DNA from: Zafaria cholistanensis | GTDB lineage: Bacteria > Actinomycetota > Actinomycetes > Actinomycetales > Micrococcaceae | Assembly: GCF_008580665.1 (NCBI RefSeq) | Contig: NZ_BKDJ01000004.1 | Location: 1-64,000, forward strand | Length of the DNA: 64,000 bases | Direction of reading: 5' to 3' | Shown: one piece after another, positions 26,270 to 39,892 of the stretch | How the letters are laid out: the number at the start of each line of letters is the position of its first letter | Position numbering within the stretch: position 1 is the first letter of the stretch | Program-made: the position numbers and the translations under genes | Notes under the pieces: model-generated | Told to the model about the DNA's origin: nothing | Seen by the model: the letters and a program-made list of their open reading frames with translations, nothing else | Databases searched by the model: none

Positions 26270-27178
26270 TCAGGCCGTCGCGAAGACGAGTTCGGGTTTG
26301 GCCGCCTCGCCCTTGTTCTTCAGCAGGGCCACCAGCGTTCCGTCAGGCGCGAAGGCCGCAGTGACCTCCTCGCCGGCGTTCCTGCCGATGCGCCGCCCAA
26401 AGGAGAGCTCCACCGTTTCCTCGGCGGTGAGTTCGCGGTTGGGGAAGAGCGCGCGGGCGGCCTCCTCCAGCGGAAGCATGGTGAACTCCCCGGCGAGCTG
26501 CTCCATGGTCCGGGCCTGCCCAATCCGGTAGGGGCCCACCTGGGTGCGGCGCAGGGCGGTCAGGTGGCCGCCCACCTCCAGGGCCTCGCCCAGGTCCCGA
26601 GCCAGGGCCCGGATGTAGGTCCCGGAGGAGCATTCGACGGTCACGTCGATGTCCAGCAGCTTCCCGCCGCGCTCGCGGCGGATGCCGTGGATCTCGAAGC
26701 GGTGGACGGTCACCGGGCGTGCCGCGAGGGTGACGTCCTCGCCGGCGCGCACGCGGGCGTAGGACCGCTCGCCGTTGACCTTGATGGCGCTGACGCTGGA
26801 GGGAACCTGCTGGATGGCCCCGGTCAGGCGGGCCACCTCCTCGCGGATGCGTTCCTCGGTCACCGCGGCGGCGATGCGCCGCTCCACGACCTCTCCTTCG
26901 GCGTCGTCGGTGACGGTGCTCTCCCCCAACCGGATGGTGGCGGTGTAGGTCTTGGAGACACCGACGATGTAGGTCAGCAGCCGGGTGGCCTTGTTGACGC
27001 CCACGACCAGCACGCCCGTGGCCATCGGGTCCAGGGTGCCGGCGTGGCCCACCTTGCGGGTGCCGGCCAGGCGGCGGGTGCGGCCCACCACGTCGTGGCT
27101 GGTCCAGCCCTGGGGCTTGTCGACGATCACGAGTCCGGAGCCGACCGAATCAGGGGCGTTCTGGGGGCCTTTTTTCAC
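26270..27178 (-). CDS. truB: tRNA pseudouridine(55) synthase
   Basis: A 302-residue enzyme making pseudouridine 55 in the T-loop of tRNAs. The catalytic aspartate is D50 in HAGTLDPMATG, preceded by DKPQGWTSHDVV. The C-terminal extension is of actinobacterial type. The GTG at 27178 is chosen because a perfect TATACT box lies 7 bases upstream, so the transcript is probably leaderless, and the family start (KPQGWTS) follows closely. It is separated from rbfA by a terminator and its own promoter. Confidence 0.95.
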   Translation of the reverse strand: MKKGPQNAPDSVGSGLVIVDKPQGWTSHDVVGRTRRLAGTRKVGHAGTLDPMATGVLVVGVNKATRLLTYIVGVSKTYTATIRLGESTVTDDAEGEVVERRIAAAVTEERIREEVARLTGAIQQVPSSVSAIKVNGERSYARVRAGEDVTLAARPVTVHRFEIHGIRRERGGKLLDIDVTVECSSGTYIRALARDLGEALEVGGHLTALRRTQVGPYRIGQARTMEQLAGEFTMLPLEEAARALFPNRELTAEETVELSFGRRIGRNAGEEVTAAFAPDGTLVALLKNKGEAAKPELVFATA

Positions 27179-27185
27179 GCCCTCC

Positions 27186-27191
27186 AGTATA
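27186..27191 (-). promoter_or_regulatory. -10 element of truB (leaderless)
   Basis: TATACT on the minus strand followed by GGAGGGC and the GTG start. The GGAGGG is too near the start codon (1 base) to act as a normal Shine-Dalgarno. Confidence 0.6.
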
Positions 27192-27246
27192 GGCGCGCAA
27201 CGGGCCGCCCGTTTCCGCCCCCGCGCAAGCAGGGGGATACGCCAAA

Positions 27247-27277
27247 TGCGCGGGCCCGTGGCGTACGGGCCCGCGCA
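27247..27277 (-). terminator. Terminator of rbfA
   Basis: A perfect 13-bp stem (TGCGCGGGCCCGT and complement) with a 5-base loop, followed on the minus strand by TTTGG. It is within the 187-bp gap between rbfA and truB; the same gap has a degenerate GCGGGTTGCTGC direct repeat near 27280-27315. Confidence 0.75.
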
Positions 27278-27365
27278 CTGCGGGTTGCTGCAGGAGCGGG
27301 TTGCTGCGGGAGCGGTTCGGCGCGGGAACGCCTTCCGGGGGCGCAGGCCCCCGGATCCGGACACG

Positions 27366-27821
27366 CTAGGCGCGGAGGTCGTCCCCGCCGAAGTCTTCGT
27401 CCGCTTCATCCTTCTTGTACGGATCCGCCTCGCCGGCGTACTCCTTGCCCGCGGCCAGGGCCGCAACCTCGGCGTCCTTGGCCTTGGCCTTGCGCAGCAC
27501 CTCCTCGAGGTGGGACGCGTTGACCGGGATCTCGTCCGGGACGAACTCCAGCGTCGGGGTCAGGCGCACGGTGATGTTGCGGCCGACCTCCTTGCGCAGG
27601 ACGCCCTTGGACTTTTCCAGCGCGGCGCGGGCGCCGGCCTTGGCTTCCTCGTCGCCGAACACCGTATAATACACGGTGGCGTGCTGCAGGTCGTTGGTGA
27701 CGCGCGCGTCGGTGACCGTAATGGCCTCCACCCGCGGGTCCTTCACGGTCTTGCCCAAGGCCTGGGCGACGACCACCTTGATGCGTTGCGCGAGTCGTGC
27801 CGCGCGTGCCGGGTCAGCCAT
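27366..27821 (-). CDS. rbfA: Ribosome-binding factor A
   Basis: A 151-residue KH-like protein needed for late 30S maturation and 16S 5'-end processing. Recognisable start ADPARAARLAQRIKVVVAQAL and core DPRVEAITVTDARVTNDLQHATVYYTVFGD. The C-terminal ~35 residues are acidic/lysine-rich. ATG at 27821 with AAGGAGG 4 bases upstream. It follows infB but is separated by a strong hairpin. Confidence 0.95.
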   Translation of the reverse strand: MADPARAARLAQRIKVVVAQALGKTVKDPRVEAITVTDARVTNDLQHATVYYTVFGDEEAKAGARAALEKSKGVLRKEVGRNITVRLTPTLEFVPDEIPVNASHLEEVLRKAKAKDAEVAALAAGKEYAGEADPYKKDEADEDFGGDDLRA

Positions 27822-27914
27822 GACCCCTCCTTCGTTGGCTTGCCTGTGTTGACACCAGCCTGTACCGAAACGTGGCTGGGTGGGTAGTTGGGGGCGCGGG
27901 AATTCCCGGCCGGG

Positions 27915-27963
27915 AACGACGGCGGCGGGGGCTTCCGTGCGGAAGCCTCCCGCCGCCGTCGTT
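27915..27963 (-). terminator. Terminator-like hairpin between infB and rbfA
   Basis: Twenty-two-base arms (AACGACGGCGGCGGG...GGAAG type) enclose GTGC, with one mismatch region. It lies 25 bases after the infB stop, inside the rimP-nusA-infB-rbfA cluster. Its stem core CGACGGCGGC is shared with the hairpins at 31501-31561 and 56672-56709. Confidence 0.7.
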
Positions 27964-27987
27964 GTCCCGGGCCGGGACACGCCCGCT

Positions 27988-30885
<2,898 letters not shown>

Positions 30886-31038
30886 ATTTCTCCTGTCTCG
30901 GTCCGCACTTCTTCTTGGGTTACGAACCGTCTATTTTCTTGGTCGGACTGCCGGCGATTTGCGTCGGCTTGCCGGTGGAGGCGCTCAACAACGTGGTCAT
31001 CGTTGGGCGCTCATCGCTTGGCACTCATCGGGTTTCCA

Positions 31039-31368
31039 TCAGATTTCTGACCCGCTTTCAGGTTGGACGGTCGTGTCGGCGTCGGTCCCCGTCGGGGACG
31101 CGCCCGCTGCAAGCACTGCCGGATCGAACGTCGAGGACTCCACGGGAACCCGGAAGGCCCGCGTGAAGGCCTTGCGTTTGACGGCCAAGGCTGCACACTC
31201 CGGCGTCGGGTGCAACCAGGCACCCCTGCCGGACATGCGACGGTGCGGATCCGCAACGACGGCATACCTGCCGTCCCGCGCTGCCGCGACCCACCGCATC
31301 AACTGGTTTTGGTCCGCTTTCCGGCGGCAACCGACGCACGTTCGCTGCGGCTGGTGCTGCACGCTCAC
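31039..31368 (-). CDS. ylxR: YlxR family RNA-binding protein
   Basis: A 109-residue protein of the YlxR/DUF448 family, always found between nusA and infB. The conserved RTCVGCRRK is at residues 9-17 and GRGAWLHPTPECAALAVKRKAFTRAFR follows. YlxR binds RNA and, in Bacillus, has been linked to RNase P and metabolic gene control. GTG at 31368 has AGGAG 11 bases upstream; the frame is open to a TTG at 31404 but that start lacks a ribosome-binding site. Confidence 0.9.
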   Translation of the reverse strand: MSVQHQPQRTCVGCRRKADQNQLMRWVAAARDGRYAVVADPHRRMSGRGAWLHPTPECAALAVKRKAFTRAFRVPVESSTFDPAVLAAGASPTGTDADTTVQPESGSEI

Positions 31369-31500
31369 GTTCTGGAGATCTCCTGCGACTGGTTGCCGGC
31401 CCAATTTGGGACCGTAGACCAGTCTACCGCGTTTGGCCCCGCCCCGGCGACCCCACCCTGCCGGCGCCGCGTCCGCACCGGCAGGACCTGTCCGGGCACG

Positions 31501-31561
31501 ACGACGGCGGCCCTCCGGGGCGCGGGCGGGTTGCCCGCGCGGGCCGGAAGGCCGCCGTCGT
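31501..31561 (-). terminator. Large hairpin between nusA and ylxR
   Basis: A 61-base extended hairpin: outer arms ACGACGGCGGCC / GGCCGCCGTCGT, then TCCGG/CCGGA and an apical CGCGGGC/GCCCGCG stem. It starts 24 bases after nusA. It could terminate or attenuate transcription into ylxR-infB, a plausible point for NusA-dependent control. Confidence 0.7.
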
Positions 31562-31584
31562 GCCGGTGCCGCCGGCCTGGATCC

Positions 31585-32586
31585 CTACTGGCGGGGCTGC
31601 TGCTGCATCGCCTGCTGCTGGAGCCGGGCGTCGGAGACGATGTCGATCCTCCAGCCGGTGAGCTTGGCGGCGAGGCGGGCGTTCTGGCCCTCCTTGCCGA
31701 TCGCCAGCGAGAGCTGGAAGTCGGGAACCACCACGCGGGCCGAGCGGGTCGCGGCATCCACGATCGTCACCGAGTTCACCCGGGCCGGGGACAGGGCGCT
31801 GGCGATGAACGTTGCCGGGTCGTCGCTGTAGTCCACGATGTCGATCTTCTCGTCGTTCAGCTCCGTCATGACGGCGCGCACGCGCGAACCCATCTCGCCG
31901 ATGCAGGCACCCTTGGCGTTCACGCCCGGAACCTTGGCCCGGACCGCGATCTTGGAGCGGTGACCGGCCTCGCGGGCCAGCGAGACGATCTCCACGGTCT
32001 TGTCCGCGATTTCCGGGACCTCCAGCTCGAAGAGCTTCCGGACCAGGTTCGGGTGTGAGCGCGACAGCGTGATGGACGGGCCCTTCTGGCCCTTGTGGAC
32101 GTCCACGACGTAGGCGCGGATGCGGTTGCCGTGCTTGTAGGACTCGCCGGGAACCTGCTCCGGCGGGGGCAGCAGGGCCTCCACGGTGCCCAGGTTGACC
32201 TGGACCATCAGGGGGTTGTGTCCCTGCTGGATCTGGCCGGAGACCAGCTCGCCTTCCTTGCCGCGGAACTCGCCCAGGATGTTGTCGTCCTCGGCGTCGC
32301 GCAGGCGCTGCATGATGATCTGGCGCGCGGTGCTGGCGGCGATGCGCCCGAAGCCGCTCGGGGTGTCGTCGAACTCGCCGATCGCCTCCCCGTCCTCGTC
32401 GAACTCGGTGGCCCAGATGGTCACGTGCCCGCTCTTGCGGTCCACCTCGGCACGTGCCCGCGAGATGGCGCCCGGGGACTTGTGGTAGGCCACCAGCAGC
32501 GCCTGTTCGATGGTGGGGATCAGCACGTCCACCGGGATTTCCCGTTCGTGCTCCAACAGGCGCAGCGCGCTCATGTCGATATCCAT
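31585..32586 (-). CDS. nusA: Transcription termination/antitermination factor NusA
   Basis: A 333-residue RNA polymerase-binding factor. The N-terminal domain ([17 protein letters not shown]) is followed by an S1 domain ([22 protein letters not shown]) and two KH domains ([40 protein letters not shown]). It lacks the acidic repeats of enterobacterial NusA, as usual in actinobacteria, and ends in a Gln/Met-rich tail. ATG at 32586 lies 1 base after the rimP stop, giving translational coupling. Confidence 0.95.
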   Translation of the reverse strand: MDIDMSALRLLEHEREIPVDVLIPTIEQALLVAYHKSPGAISRARAEVDRKSGHVTIWATEFDEDGEAIGEFDDTPSGFGRIAASTARQIIMQRLRDAEDDNILGEFRGKEGELVSGQIQQGHNPLMVQVNLGTVEALLPPPEQVPGESYKHGNRIRAYVVDVHKGQKGPSITLSRSHPNLVRKLFELEVPEIADKTVEIVSLAREAGHRSKIAVRAKVPGVNAKGACIGEMGSRVRAVMTELNDEKIDIVDYSDDPATFIASALSPARVNSVTIVDAATRSARVVVPDFQLSLAIGKEGQNARLAAKLTGWRIDIVSDARLQQQAMQQQPRQ

Positions 32587-32587
32587 A

Positions 32588-33160
32588 TCAGGCCTCCTCC
32601 GCCTCGTCGTCGTCGATGTCCAGCATTTCCGGTTCCGGCTCGCCGGGACGGGAGAATTCGACCTCCACGCTGCCGCGGCGGATGCGGTCGAAACCAACTT
32701 CCACGGGCTCGCCCTGCTTGGGCTTCATGCCCTTCTTGACCGGCAGGTCCGGGACCACGACGATGCCGTCTTCGGTCACCCCGGTCAGCCGGCCGGTGAT
32801 GTTGTCTTCCTGGACGAGGTTCACCTTGACCAGCCGGCCGACGTTGCGGCGCCAGTGCCGCGGCTCGGTCAGCGGGCGGCCCACGCCGGGAGAGGAGACC
32901 TCAAGGTCGTAGGGCGAGCCCGGGTCCCCCGGGTCCTGGTCCAGGGCCTCGGAGAGGGCGCGCGAAACTTCGGCGATCCGGTCCAGGTCCACGCCGCCGG
33001 TGCCTTCGAGCAGGTCAACGATGACGTGCACGGTCCGATGCTGCCCGGCAATCCGCACCTCGACGTCCTCGAGGTACAACTCGTGGGAGGCAACGGTGGG
33101 TTCCAGATACTTCTTGAGGCGTTCGGCCTCGGGCTGGGTGTCTACCGGTTTGGCGGACAT
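32588..33160 (-). CDS. rimP: Ribosome maturation factor RimP
   Basis: A 190-residue protein for 30S assembly, first gene of the nusA operon. Conserved segments: [22 protein letters not shown] and [28 protein letters not shown]. The acidic C-terminal tail is common in actinobacteria. ATG at 33160 with GGAGGAATAC upstream sets the start; the frame continues open far upstream but without homology. The gene diverges from the DUF4439 gene. Confidence 0.94.
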   Translation of the reverse strand: MSAKPVDTQPEAERLKKYLEPTVASHELYLEDVEVRIAGQHRTVHVIVDLLEGTGGVDLDRIAEVSRALSEALDQDPGDPGSPYDLEVSSPGVGRPLTEPRHWRRNVGRLVKVNLVQEDNITGRLTGVTEDGIVVVPDLPVKKGMKPKQGEPVEVGFDRIRRGSVEVEFSRPGEPEPEMLDIDDDEAEEA

Positions 33161-33266
33161 GTATTCCTCCCACGTGATGATGTTGTGCCTCCAAGAGTAA
33201 CGAAGATCCGGGCGGTTGGTCGCGGCGGCCCCGCCCCGCGCAGGCGGCGTGGGATGATCTAAGGCG

Positions 33267-34541
33267 ATGTCACTTCCCCCCGCTTCCCCGCACTCCCCCG
33301 CCTCCGCGCAGCCGCGGCGTCCCCGGCGTCCCCGGCATGCGGGGAAGGCGGCCACCCGGGCCGGAGGACTGCTACTGGTCGCCGCCGTCGTCCTCGGGCT
33401 GGGCACCACGGTGGACCGCGGCGCCGCCGGAAACCCCGGCGATTCCGCACCCTCCGCCGCCGGAAGCCCGGCGGAAAGCCTGCGGACGCAGTTGGCCTCG
33501 CTGCTGGAGGAGGCCACCGCATTGGCCGCCGGGCCCGCACCGGCCACCCCCTCCGCCCAGCCGGAAAGAGACGCGGAAGCGGGCGCGGAAACGGCGCACT
33601 GGCCCGCCGACGAACTGGCCGCCGCACGGGAGGTCCTGGCCGCGCATGTCGACTTGCTCACACCCGGCGCCTCCCCGGTCCCCGAGCCCACCTCCGGGGC
33701 CTCCCCCTCGGGAGGGCTTCCATCCGGCGCAGCCCCACCCAGTCCAGCCCCACCCAGTCCAGCCCCGCCCAATGCAGCCCCGCCGGAAGCGTCCGAGGCT
33801 CCGGCTGCCGAAACGCCCGGTCCCGGGACAGGGGCGCATGCGGCTCCGGCCGCCTTCGCCGAACGGCTGGCCCAATCGGCGAACAGCCTGCTGACGGCCT
33901 CGCTGGATGCCCCGGAGCAGCTGTCCCGCTCCTTGCTGTCCGCCGGCACCGAACAGGCGCTGGCCGCCCGCGAGGTGGCCCGGGCCGGGGGTGGCCAAGC
34001 CGCGGTGAAGGCGCTGCCGGAGGTCCCGCTGGATGCCGGCGCGGCCTGGCTGGCGTTCGAGACCGAAAACGGCGCGGGGTCAGGTTCGGGGTCAGGCCCG
34101 GCGCCGGCCCCGGCGGGATCGGTATCCCCCCACGAGCCGGCGGCTTCGGGCGGGACGGCTCCTTCCCCGGGAACCGGGAGCACGTGCCAGGCCCAGGCCG
34201 CGCTCGCGGGCGCCACGGATGCGGCGTTCCGGCTCGCCTACGCCTACCAGGTGGCGGGGGCCCGATCCCGGGGAGACGCCGCGGAAGGAGCCTGGGAGGC
34301 GGCGGATGACCGCGAGCGCCTGGGCTGGCGGCTCCAGTCCCGCCTGCCGCAGGAGTGCGTGCCGCTGCGGGCGGCCGCCTACCGGCTGCCCCCGGGTTTC
34401 GCGAAGGACCCGGTGCGCTCGGCGGCTACCGGGGAGGAACAGCTCTCGGCCCTGCTGCGCGACGCCGCCGGCGCGGCCGGCGGCACCCTGCGCGCGGCCC
34501 TCGCGGCCGAGTCCTTCTCGGCGGCCCTGGCCGCATCCTGA
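33267..34541 (+). CDS. Membrane-anchored DUF4439 protein
   Basis: A 424-residue protein with a basic N-terminus and one transmembrane/signal segment (residues ~31-50). A very low-complexity Ala/Pro/Ser region follows (including three SPAPP-type repeats near residues 158-172). The C-terminal ~135 residues form a DUF4439 ferritin-like helical domain (AQAALAGATDAAFRLAYAYQVAGAR...). Function unknown. A GATGAT box lies 8 bases before the ATG at 33267, so it may also be leaderless. It is the neighbour of rimP in Arthrobacter-like genomes. Confidence 0.85.
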   Translation: MSLPPASPHSPASAQPRRPRRPRHAGKAATRAGGLLLVAAVVLGLGTTVDRGAAGNPGDSAPSAAGSPAESLRTQLASLLEEATALAAGPAPATPSAQPERDAEAGAETAHWPADELAAAREVLAAHVDLLTPGASPVPEPTSGASPSGGLPSGAAPPSPAPPSPAPPNAAPPEASEAPAAETPGPGTGAHAAPAAFAERLAQSANSLLTASLDAPEQLSRSLLSAGTEQALAAREVARAGGGQAAVKALPEVPLDAGAAWLAFETENGAGSGSGSGPAPAPAGSVSPHEPAASGGTAPSPGTGSTCQAQAALAGATDAAFRLAYAYQVAGARSRGDAAEGAWEAADDRERLGWRLQSRLPQECVPLRAAAYRLPPGFAKDPVRSAATGEEQLSALLRDAAGAAGGTLRAALAAESFSAALAAS

Positions 34542-34551
34542 GCGCCCGTTC

Positions 34552-35367
34552 CTACCCCGCGGGCATCCACTCCAGGGCGACGTCGAAGCCCAGGCGCACG
34601 ATCAGGGCCCCAACCACCACCAGGAACACGATGCGGATGAACCGGGCCCCGCGGCCCACGGCCGTGCGGGCACCGAGGTAGCCGCCCACCATGTTGGCCA
34701 CCCCCAGCAGCAGGCCCAGGCCCCACAGCAGGTGCCCGCTGGGCAGGAAGAAGACCAGCGCACCGAAGTTGGTGGCCATGTTGACGATCTTCGCCTTGGC
34801 GCTTGCGGCCAGGAAGTTGTAGCCCAGGAGGACCACCATGGCGATGATCAGGAACGATCCGGTGCCCGGGCCGATCAGCCCGTCGTAGAACCCGATCACC
34901 AGGCCAATGACCCCGGCCAGGACATAGTGCCGCCGCCCCTGGTGGCGCAGCCTGGTCAGTTCTCCGGCGGTGGGCCGGAACGCGGTGAACAGCGCGACCG
35001 CGACCAGGGCGGCCAGGATGACCGGCTTGAACACCGCGGACGGCAGCAGGGTGGCGACGATCGCCCCGGCGAAGCTTCCGGCCAGCGCGACCGCAGCCAT
35101 CGGCAGCGCCGTTTTCAGGTCCGGATGGGCACGCCGGTAGTAGGTCACGGCACTGGTGGTGGTTCCGAAGATCGACCCCAGCTTGTTGGTGGCCAGCGCC
35201 TGGACCGGGGCGATGCCCGGGACCAGCAGCAGGGCCGGCAGCTGGATGAGCCCTCCGCCGCCGACGACGGCGTCGACCCACCCGGCGGCCAGCCCGGCCG
35301 CCAGCACCAGCAGAATGGTTCCGGCCTCGAGGTTCTCCAGGCCGGAACCATTCAGCAGTTCGCTCAC
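34552..35367 (-). CDS. TauE/SafE family sulfite/anion permease
   Basis: A 271-residue membrane protein of eight helices. The family motifs [20 protein letters not shown] and [15 protein letters not shown] are the two inverted-repeat signatures of TauE/SafE permeases, which export sulfite, sulfoacetate or related anions; the substrate is not known here. GTG at 35367 overlaps the proS stop (GTGA), so it is translated after proS. Confidence 0.88.
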   Translation of the reverse strand: MSELLNGSGLENLEAGTILLVLAAGLAAGWVDAVVGGGGLIQLPALLLVPGIAPVQALATNKLGSIFGTTTSAVTYYRRAHPDLKTALPMAAVALAGSFAGAIVATLLPSAVFKPVILAALVAVALFTAFRPTAGELTRLRHQGRRHYVLAGVIGLVIGFYDGLIGPGTGSFLIIAMVVLLGYNFLAASAKAKIVNMATNFGALVFFLPSGHLLWGLGLLLGVANMVGGYLGARTAVGRGARFIRIVFLVVVGALIVRLGFDVALEWMPAG

Positions 35368-37181
35368 GGGCGCGGCAGGTCCCAGCCCCGCGCCCTGGCC
35401 ACGAGGGTCTCCACCACGTCGGCGACCGCCACGTTCTCGGCGGTTCCGGTAGCCCGGTCCTTGACCTCGACCAGCCCCTCGGCCAAGCCGCGGCCGACGA
35501 CGGCGATGGTCGGCACGCCGATCAGCTCGGCGTCGCCGAACTTGACGCCGGCGGAGACCTTCGGACGGTCGTCGAAGATGACCTCGAGACCGCGGGCCTC
35601 GAGGCCGGCGGCGATCCGCTCGGCCTCGGCGAACAGTTCTTCGCCCTTGCCGGTGACCATCAGGTGCACGTCGGCCGGGGCCACGTTGCGCGGCCACACC
35701 AGGCCGCGGTCGTCGTGGTTGGACTCGGCCAGGGCGGCGACCGCGCGCGTGACGCCGACGCCGTAGGAACCCATGGTGACCGTGACCAGCTTTCCGTTCT
35801 GGTCCAGCACCTTCAGGTCAAGCGCCTCCGCGTATTTGCGGCCGAGCTGGAAGATGTGGCCCATCTCGATGCCGCGGGCGGTCTCCAGCGGCCCGGACCC
35901 GTCCGGGGCCTCGTCGCCGGCACGCACCTCGACGGCCTCGATGGTGCCGTCCCAGGCAAAGTCGCGTCCGGCCACCAGGCCGAAGACGTGCTTGCCGTGC
36001 TCGTTGGCGCCGGTGATCCAGGTGGTGCCGGCCACCACGCGCGGGTCCACCAGGAAGGGGATCCCGCTGGAGGACTCGGCGCCCAGCGTTGCGGCGTCCA
36101 GCCCCAGGGCCGGACCGATGTAGCCCTTGACCAGAGCCGGAACCTTCTTGATGTCCTCGTCGGTGGCGGCCTCGACGCCGAGCTCGCCGGCCGCGGCCAG
36201 GTGGGCACCGATGTTGGCCTCGATGCGCTTGAGGTCCACCGCGCGGTCCCCGGGCACGCCCACGACCACGAGCTGGCGCTCGCCGGTGGGCAGGGTCACG
36301 GCCAGCACCACGTTCTTCAGGGTGTCTGCGGCGGTCCACTCCCGGTCAGCGCGCGGGGCGATCGCGTTGGCGCAGGCAACCAGCGAATCGATGGTCGGGG
36401 TGTCCGGGGTGTCCTTGACCTCGAAGGCCGGGGCGCCGGCGTAGTCGATCTCCGCCGGGACGACGGTGGTCACGGCCTCGACGTTCGCCGCGTAGCCTCC
36501 GGCCGAGCGCACGAAGGTGTCCTCGCCGACCTCGGTCGGGTGCAGGAACTCCTCGGACTTGGACCCGCCCATGGCTCCTGCGGTCGCATACACCGGCACG
36601 ATCTCCAGCCCCAGGCGGGAGAAGATCCTCAGGTACGCGGCGCGGTGGGCCTGGTAGGAGGCCTCCAGGCCGGCGTCGTCGACGTCGAAGGAGTAGGAGT
36701 CCTTCATGATGAATTCGCGGCCGCGCAGCAGGCCGGCCCGGGGGCGGGCCTCGTCGCGGTACTTGTTCTGGATCTGGTAGAGGGTAACCGGCAGGTCCTT
36801 GTAGGAGCTGTACAGGTCCTTGACCAGGAGGGTGAACATCTCCTCGTGGGTCGGGGCCAGCAGGTAGTCGGCATCCTTGCGGTCCTTGAGCCGGAACAGG
36901 CCCTCGCCGTATTCGGTCCAGCGGCCGGTCGCCTCATAGGGCTCGCGCGGCAGCAGTGCCGGGAAGTGCACTTCCTGGGCCCCGATCGCGTTCATCTCCT
37001 CGCGGACGATCGCCTCGACCTTCGCCAGCACGCGCAGCCCCAGGGGCAGCCAGGTGTAGATACCCGGGGCGGCGCGGCGGATGTAGCCGGCACGCACCAG
37101 CAGCTTGTGGCTGGCGACCTCGGCGTCGACCGGGTCTTCGCGCAGGGTGCGCAGGAATAGTGTGGAAAGTCGTAGGACCAC
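35364..37181 (-). CDS. proS: Prolyl-tRNA synthetase
   Basis: A 605-residue bacterial-type class II synthetase. Motif 1 lies in the N-terminal region, motif 2 in [27 protein letters not shown] and motif 3 in [17 protein letters not shown]; the editing (YbaK-like) insertion sits between motifs 2 and 3 ([14 protein letters not shown]...). The anticodon-binding domain is at the C-terminus. GTG start at 37181. It heads the proS-tauE pair; a strong terminator separates it from the GNAT gene. Confidence 0.96.
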   Translation of the reverse strand: MVLRLSTLFLRTLREDPVDAEVASHKLLVRAGYIRRAAPGIYTWLPLGLRVLAKVEAIVREEMNAIGAQEVHFPALLPREPYEATGRWTEYGEGLFRLKDRKDADYLLAPTHEEMFTLLVKDLYSSYKDLPVTLYQIQNKYRDEARPRAGLLRGREFIMKDSYSFDVDDAGLEASYQAHRAAYLRIFSRLGLEIVPVYATAGAMGGSKSEEFLHPTEVGEDTFVRSAGGYAANVEAVTTVVPAEIDYAGAPAFEVKDTPDTPTIDSLVACANAIAPRADREWTAADTLKNVVLAVTLPTGERQLVVVGVPGDRAVDLKRIEANIGAHLAAAGELGVEAATDEDIKKVPALVKGYIGPALGLDAATLGAESSSGIPFLVDPRVVAGTTWITGANEHGKHVFGLVAGRDFAWDGTIEAVEVRAGDEAPDGSGPLETARGIEMGHIFQLGRKYAEALDLKVLDQNGKLVTVTMGSYGVGVTRAVAALAESNHDDRGLVWPRNVAPADVHLMVTGKGEELFAEAERIAAGLEARGLEVIFDDRPKVSAGVKFGDAELIGVPTIAVVGRGLAEGLVEVKDRATGTAENVAVADVVETLVARARGWDLPRP

Positions 37182-37265
37182 GCTTGTCTATCCGTTTCCG
37201 CGGCATCGCGCCGCACTGGGAGAGGGTTTCCCCGGGGGGATCGCCTCCAAATTTACCCGCCGCAC

Positions 37266-37317
37266 GCGCGCAGGGCCCAATGGCGCCGCGGTCGCGGCGC
37301 CATTGGGCCCTGCGCGC
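37266..37317 (-). terminator. Terminator of the DUF4081-GNAT gene
   Basis: Two perfect 24-bp arms around GGTC. The arm begins on the very next base after the TGA of the GNAT gene. A terminating ribosome would cover the left arm, so folding should depend on ribosome release. Confidence 0.8.
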
Positions 37318-38182
37318 TCAGAACAGCACGGTGGCGAACTCTCCGGTCTGGCGGAATCCCACCCGGCGGTAGGTGGCCAGCGCGGGCGCGTTGTAGTCGT
37401 TGACGTACAGGCTGGTCACGGGGGCCACCGCCAGGGCGCGGCCGGCGACCGCGGCCATGTAGGGCGCGGCCAGGCCGCGCCCGCGGTGGGCCGGCGCCAC
37501 CCAGACGCCCTGGATCTGCGTGGCGCGCGGTGACACGGTTCCCAGTTCCGCCTTGAACAGCACCTGGCCGGTCTCGTCGAGGTCCACGAAGGAGTGTCCC
37601 TGGCGGATCAGCGAGCGGACGCGGGCCCGGTAGTAGGAGCCTCCGCCGGTCAGCGGGGAGTAGCCCAGCTCCTCCTCGAACATCGCCGAGCAGGCGGGCA
37701 GGACGGCGTCGTAGTCCGCCTCGGTGGACAGCCGCAGGCCCGGGGCCGGCGGGATGTCGGGGGCCCGGTCCAGGACCATGAGCGGCTGGGACGAACGCAC
37801 GTCGAAGGCCCGCTGCCCTCCCTCCCGCAGCCTTTCCCACAGGGCCAGGACGGCTTCGGCGGGCCCGAAGATCGAGGAGTAGCTGCGGCCCAGCGGCAGC
37901 AGCGCGGCGGCAATCTCCGCCGCGGCCCCGGCCGAGGCCTGGACGGGAACCAGGTTCGCCCCCACCCAGCAGGCCGATTCGAGGCGTTCGCCATCGAACC
38001 GTCCCACCACCATGCCGCCGCTGCCGGTGGGCGCGGCCGTGCCGGTGCAGTCCAGCTGGGCATCGAGGAAGACGTTGGCCACCGGATCCCGGGCGACGAG
38101 CGCGCGCAGGGCCTGGGTGTCCTCGTCCGCCAGGACGCGCACGGTGGCGCTGAGCCGTTCCCCGCCGTCGCGCCGTCCCCTG

Positions 38183-39349
<1,167 letters not shown>

Positions 39350-39457
39350 GTTTTCCTCCGTGGGTGGTGCGTGGAAGGGTTGTAGTCCAATTATCCCCCC
39401 GGGAGGCGGGACAGGCAGCGGAGGGCGGGACCCTCCGCTGCCGGGAGCGGCTGCGCC

Positions 39458-39757
39458 CTACTGGGCGTAGTGGGAAAGTTCGCCCGAGGCGGGGATCCAG
39501 CCGGTGATGCGCAGGGCCGCAACAAAACCCTCTGCGTTGAAGGGGTCGCGGGCCAGGGCCGCCGCGAGGTCCTCCTCGGAGGGGGCGGCGAAGATCAGCA
39601 GCGCCCCGCTGCCATCGGCGTAGGGACCGGAGGCGATGAGGGAGACGTTGCCGCTCTCCTTGAGCGAGGTGAGGAAGGCGCGGTGGCCCGGACGGTGCTC
39701 GTCCCGTCCGGCCTCGGTTCCGGGGGCGTAAACGTATTCAACGGCGAAGACACTCAT
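39458..39757 (-). CDS. YciI family protein
   Basis: A 99-residue single-domain YciI-like protein (dimeric alpha-beta barrel). The fold's pattern is visible as VEYVYAPGTEAGRDEHRPGHRAFLTSL, with the histidine of the RxxHRxFL region, then ALLIFAAPSEEDLAAALARDPF. Some members are chloromuconolactone dehalogenase-like, but most have no known reaction. The message is leaderless, with TAGGCT 7 bases before the ATG. Its promoter lies at the edge of a tandem 56-bp repeat. Confidence 0.88.
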   Translation of the reverse strand: MSVFAVEYVYAPGTEAGRDEHRPGHRAFLTSLKESGNVSLIASGPYADGSGALLIFAAPSEEDLAAALARDPFNAEGFVAALRITGWIPASGELSHYAQ

Positions 39758-39764
39758 GGCCCCC

Positions 39765-39770
39765 AGCCTA
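39765..39770 (-). promoter_or_regulatory. -10 element of the yciI-like gene (leaderless)
   Basis: TAGGCT on the minus strand, then GGGGGCC (7 bases) and the ATG at 39757. Confidence 0.6.
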
Positions 39771-39880
39771 CCGGGCGAGGGACCCGATGCGAGCGCCAGC
39801 GAGCGTCGGGAGCCCGGGAGGCGCTACCGGGCGAGGGACCCGATGCGAGCGCCAGCGAGCGTCGGGAGCCCGGGAGGCGC
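39769..39880 (-). repeat. Tandem 56-bp promoter-associated repeat before the yciI-like gene
   Basis: Two identical 56-bp units (39769-39824, 39825-39880) fill the gap between the lipoprotein stop (39893) and the yciI-like gene. Each contains GATGCGAGCGCCAGCGAGCG flanked by GAGGGACCC and CGGGAGCCC. The layout and edge position match the element before moeA (core GCGAGCGnnAGCGAG with GAGGG / CGGGAG flanks), though the sequence is a different subtype. Confidence 0.85.
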
Positions 39881-39892
39881 TGCGGCCATCGG

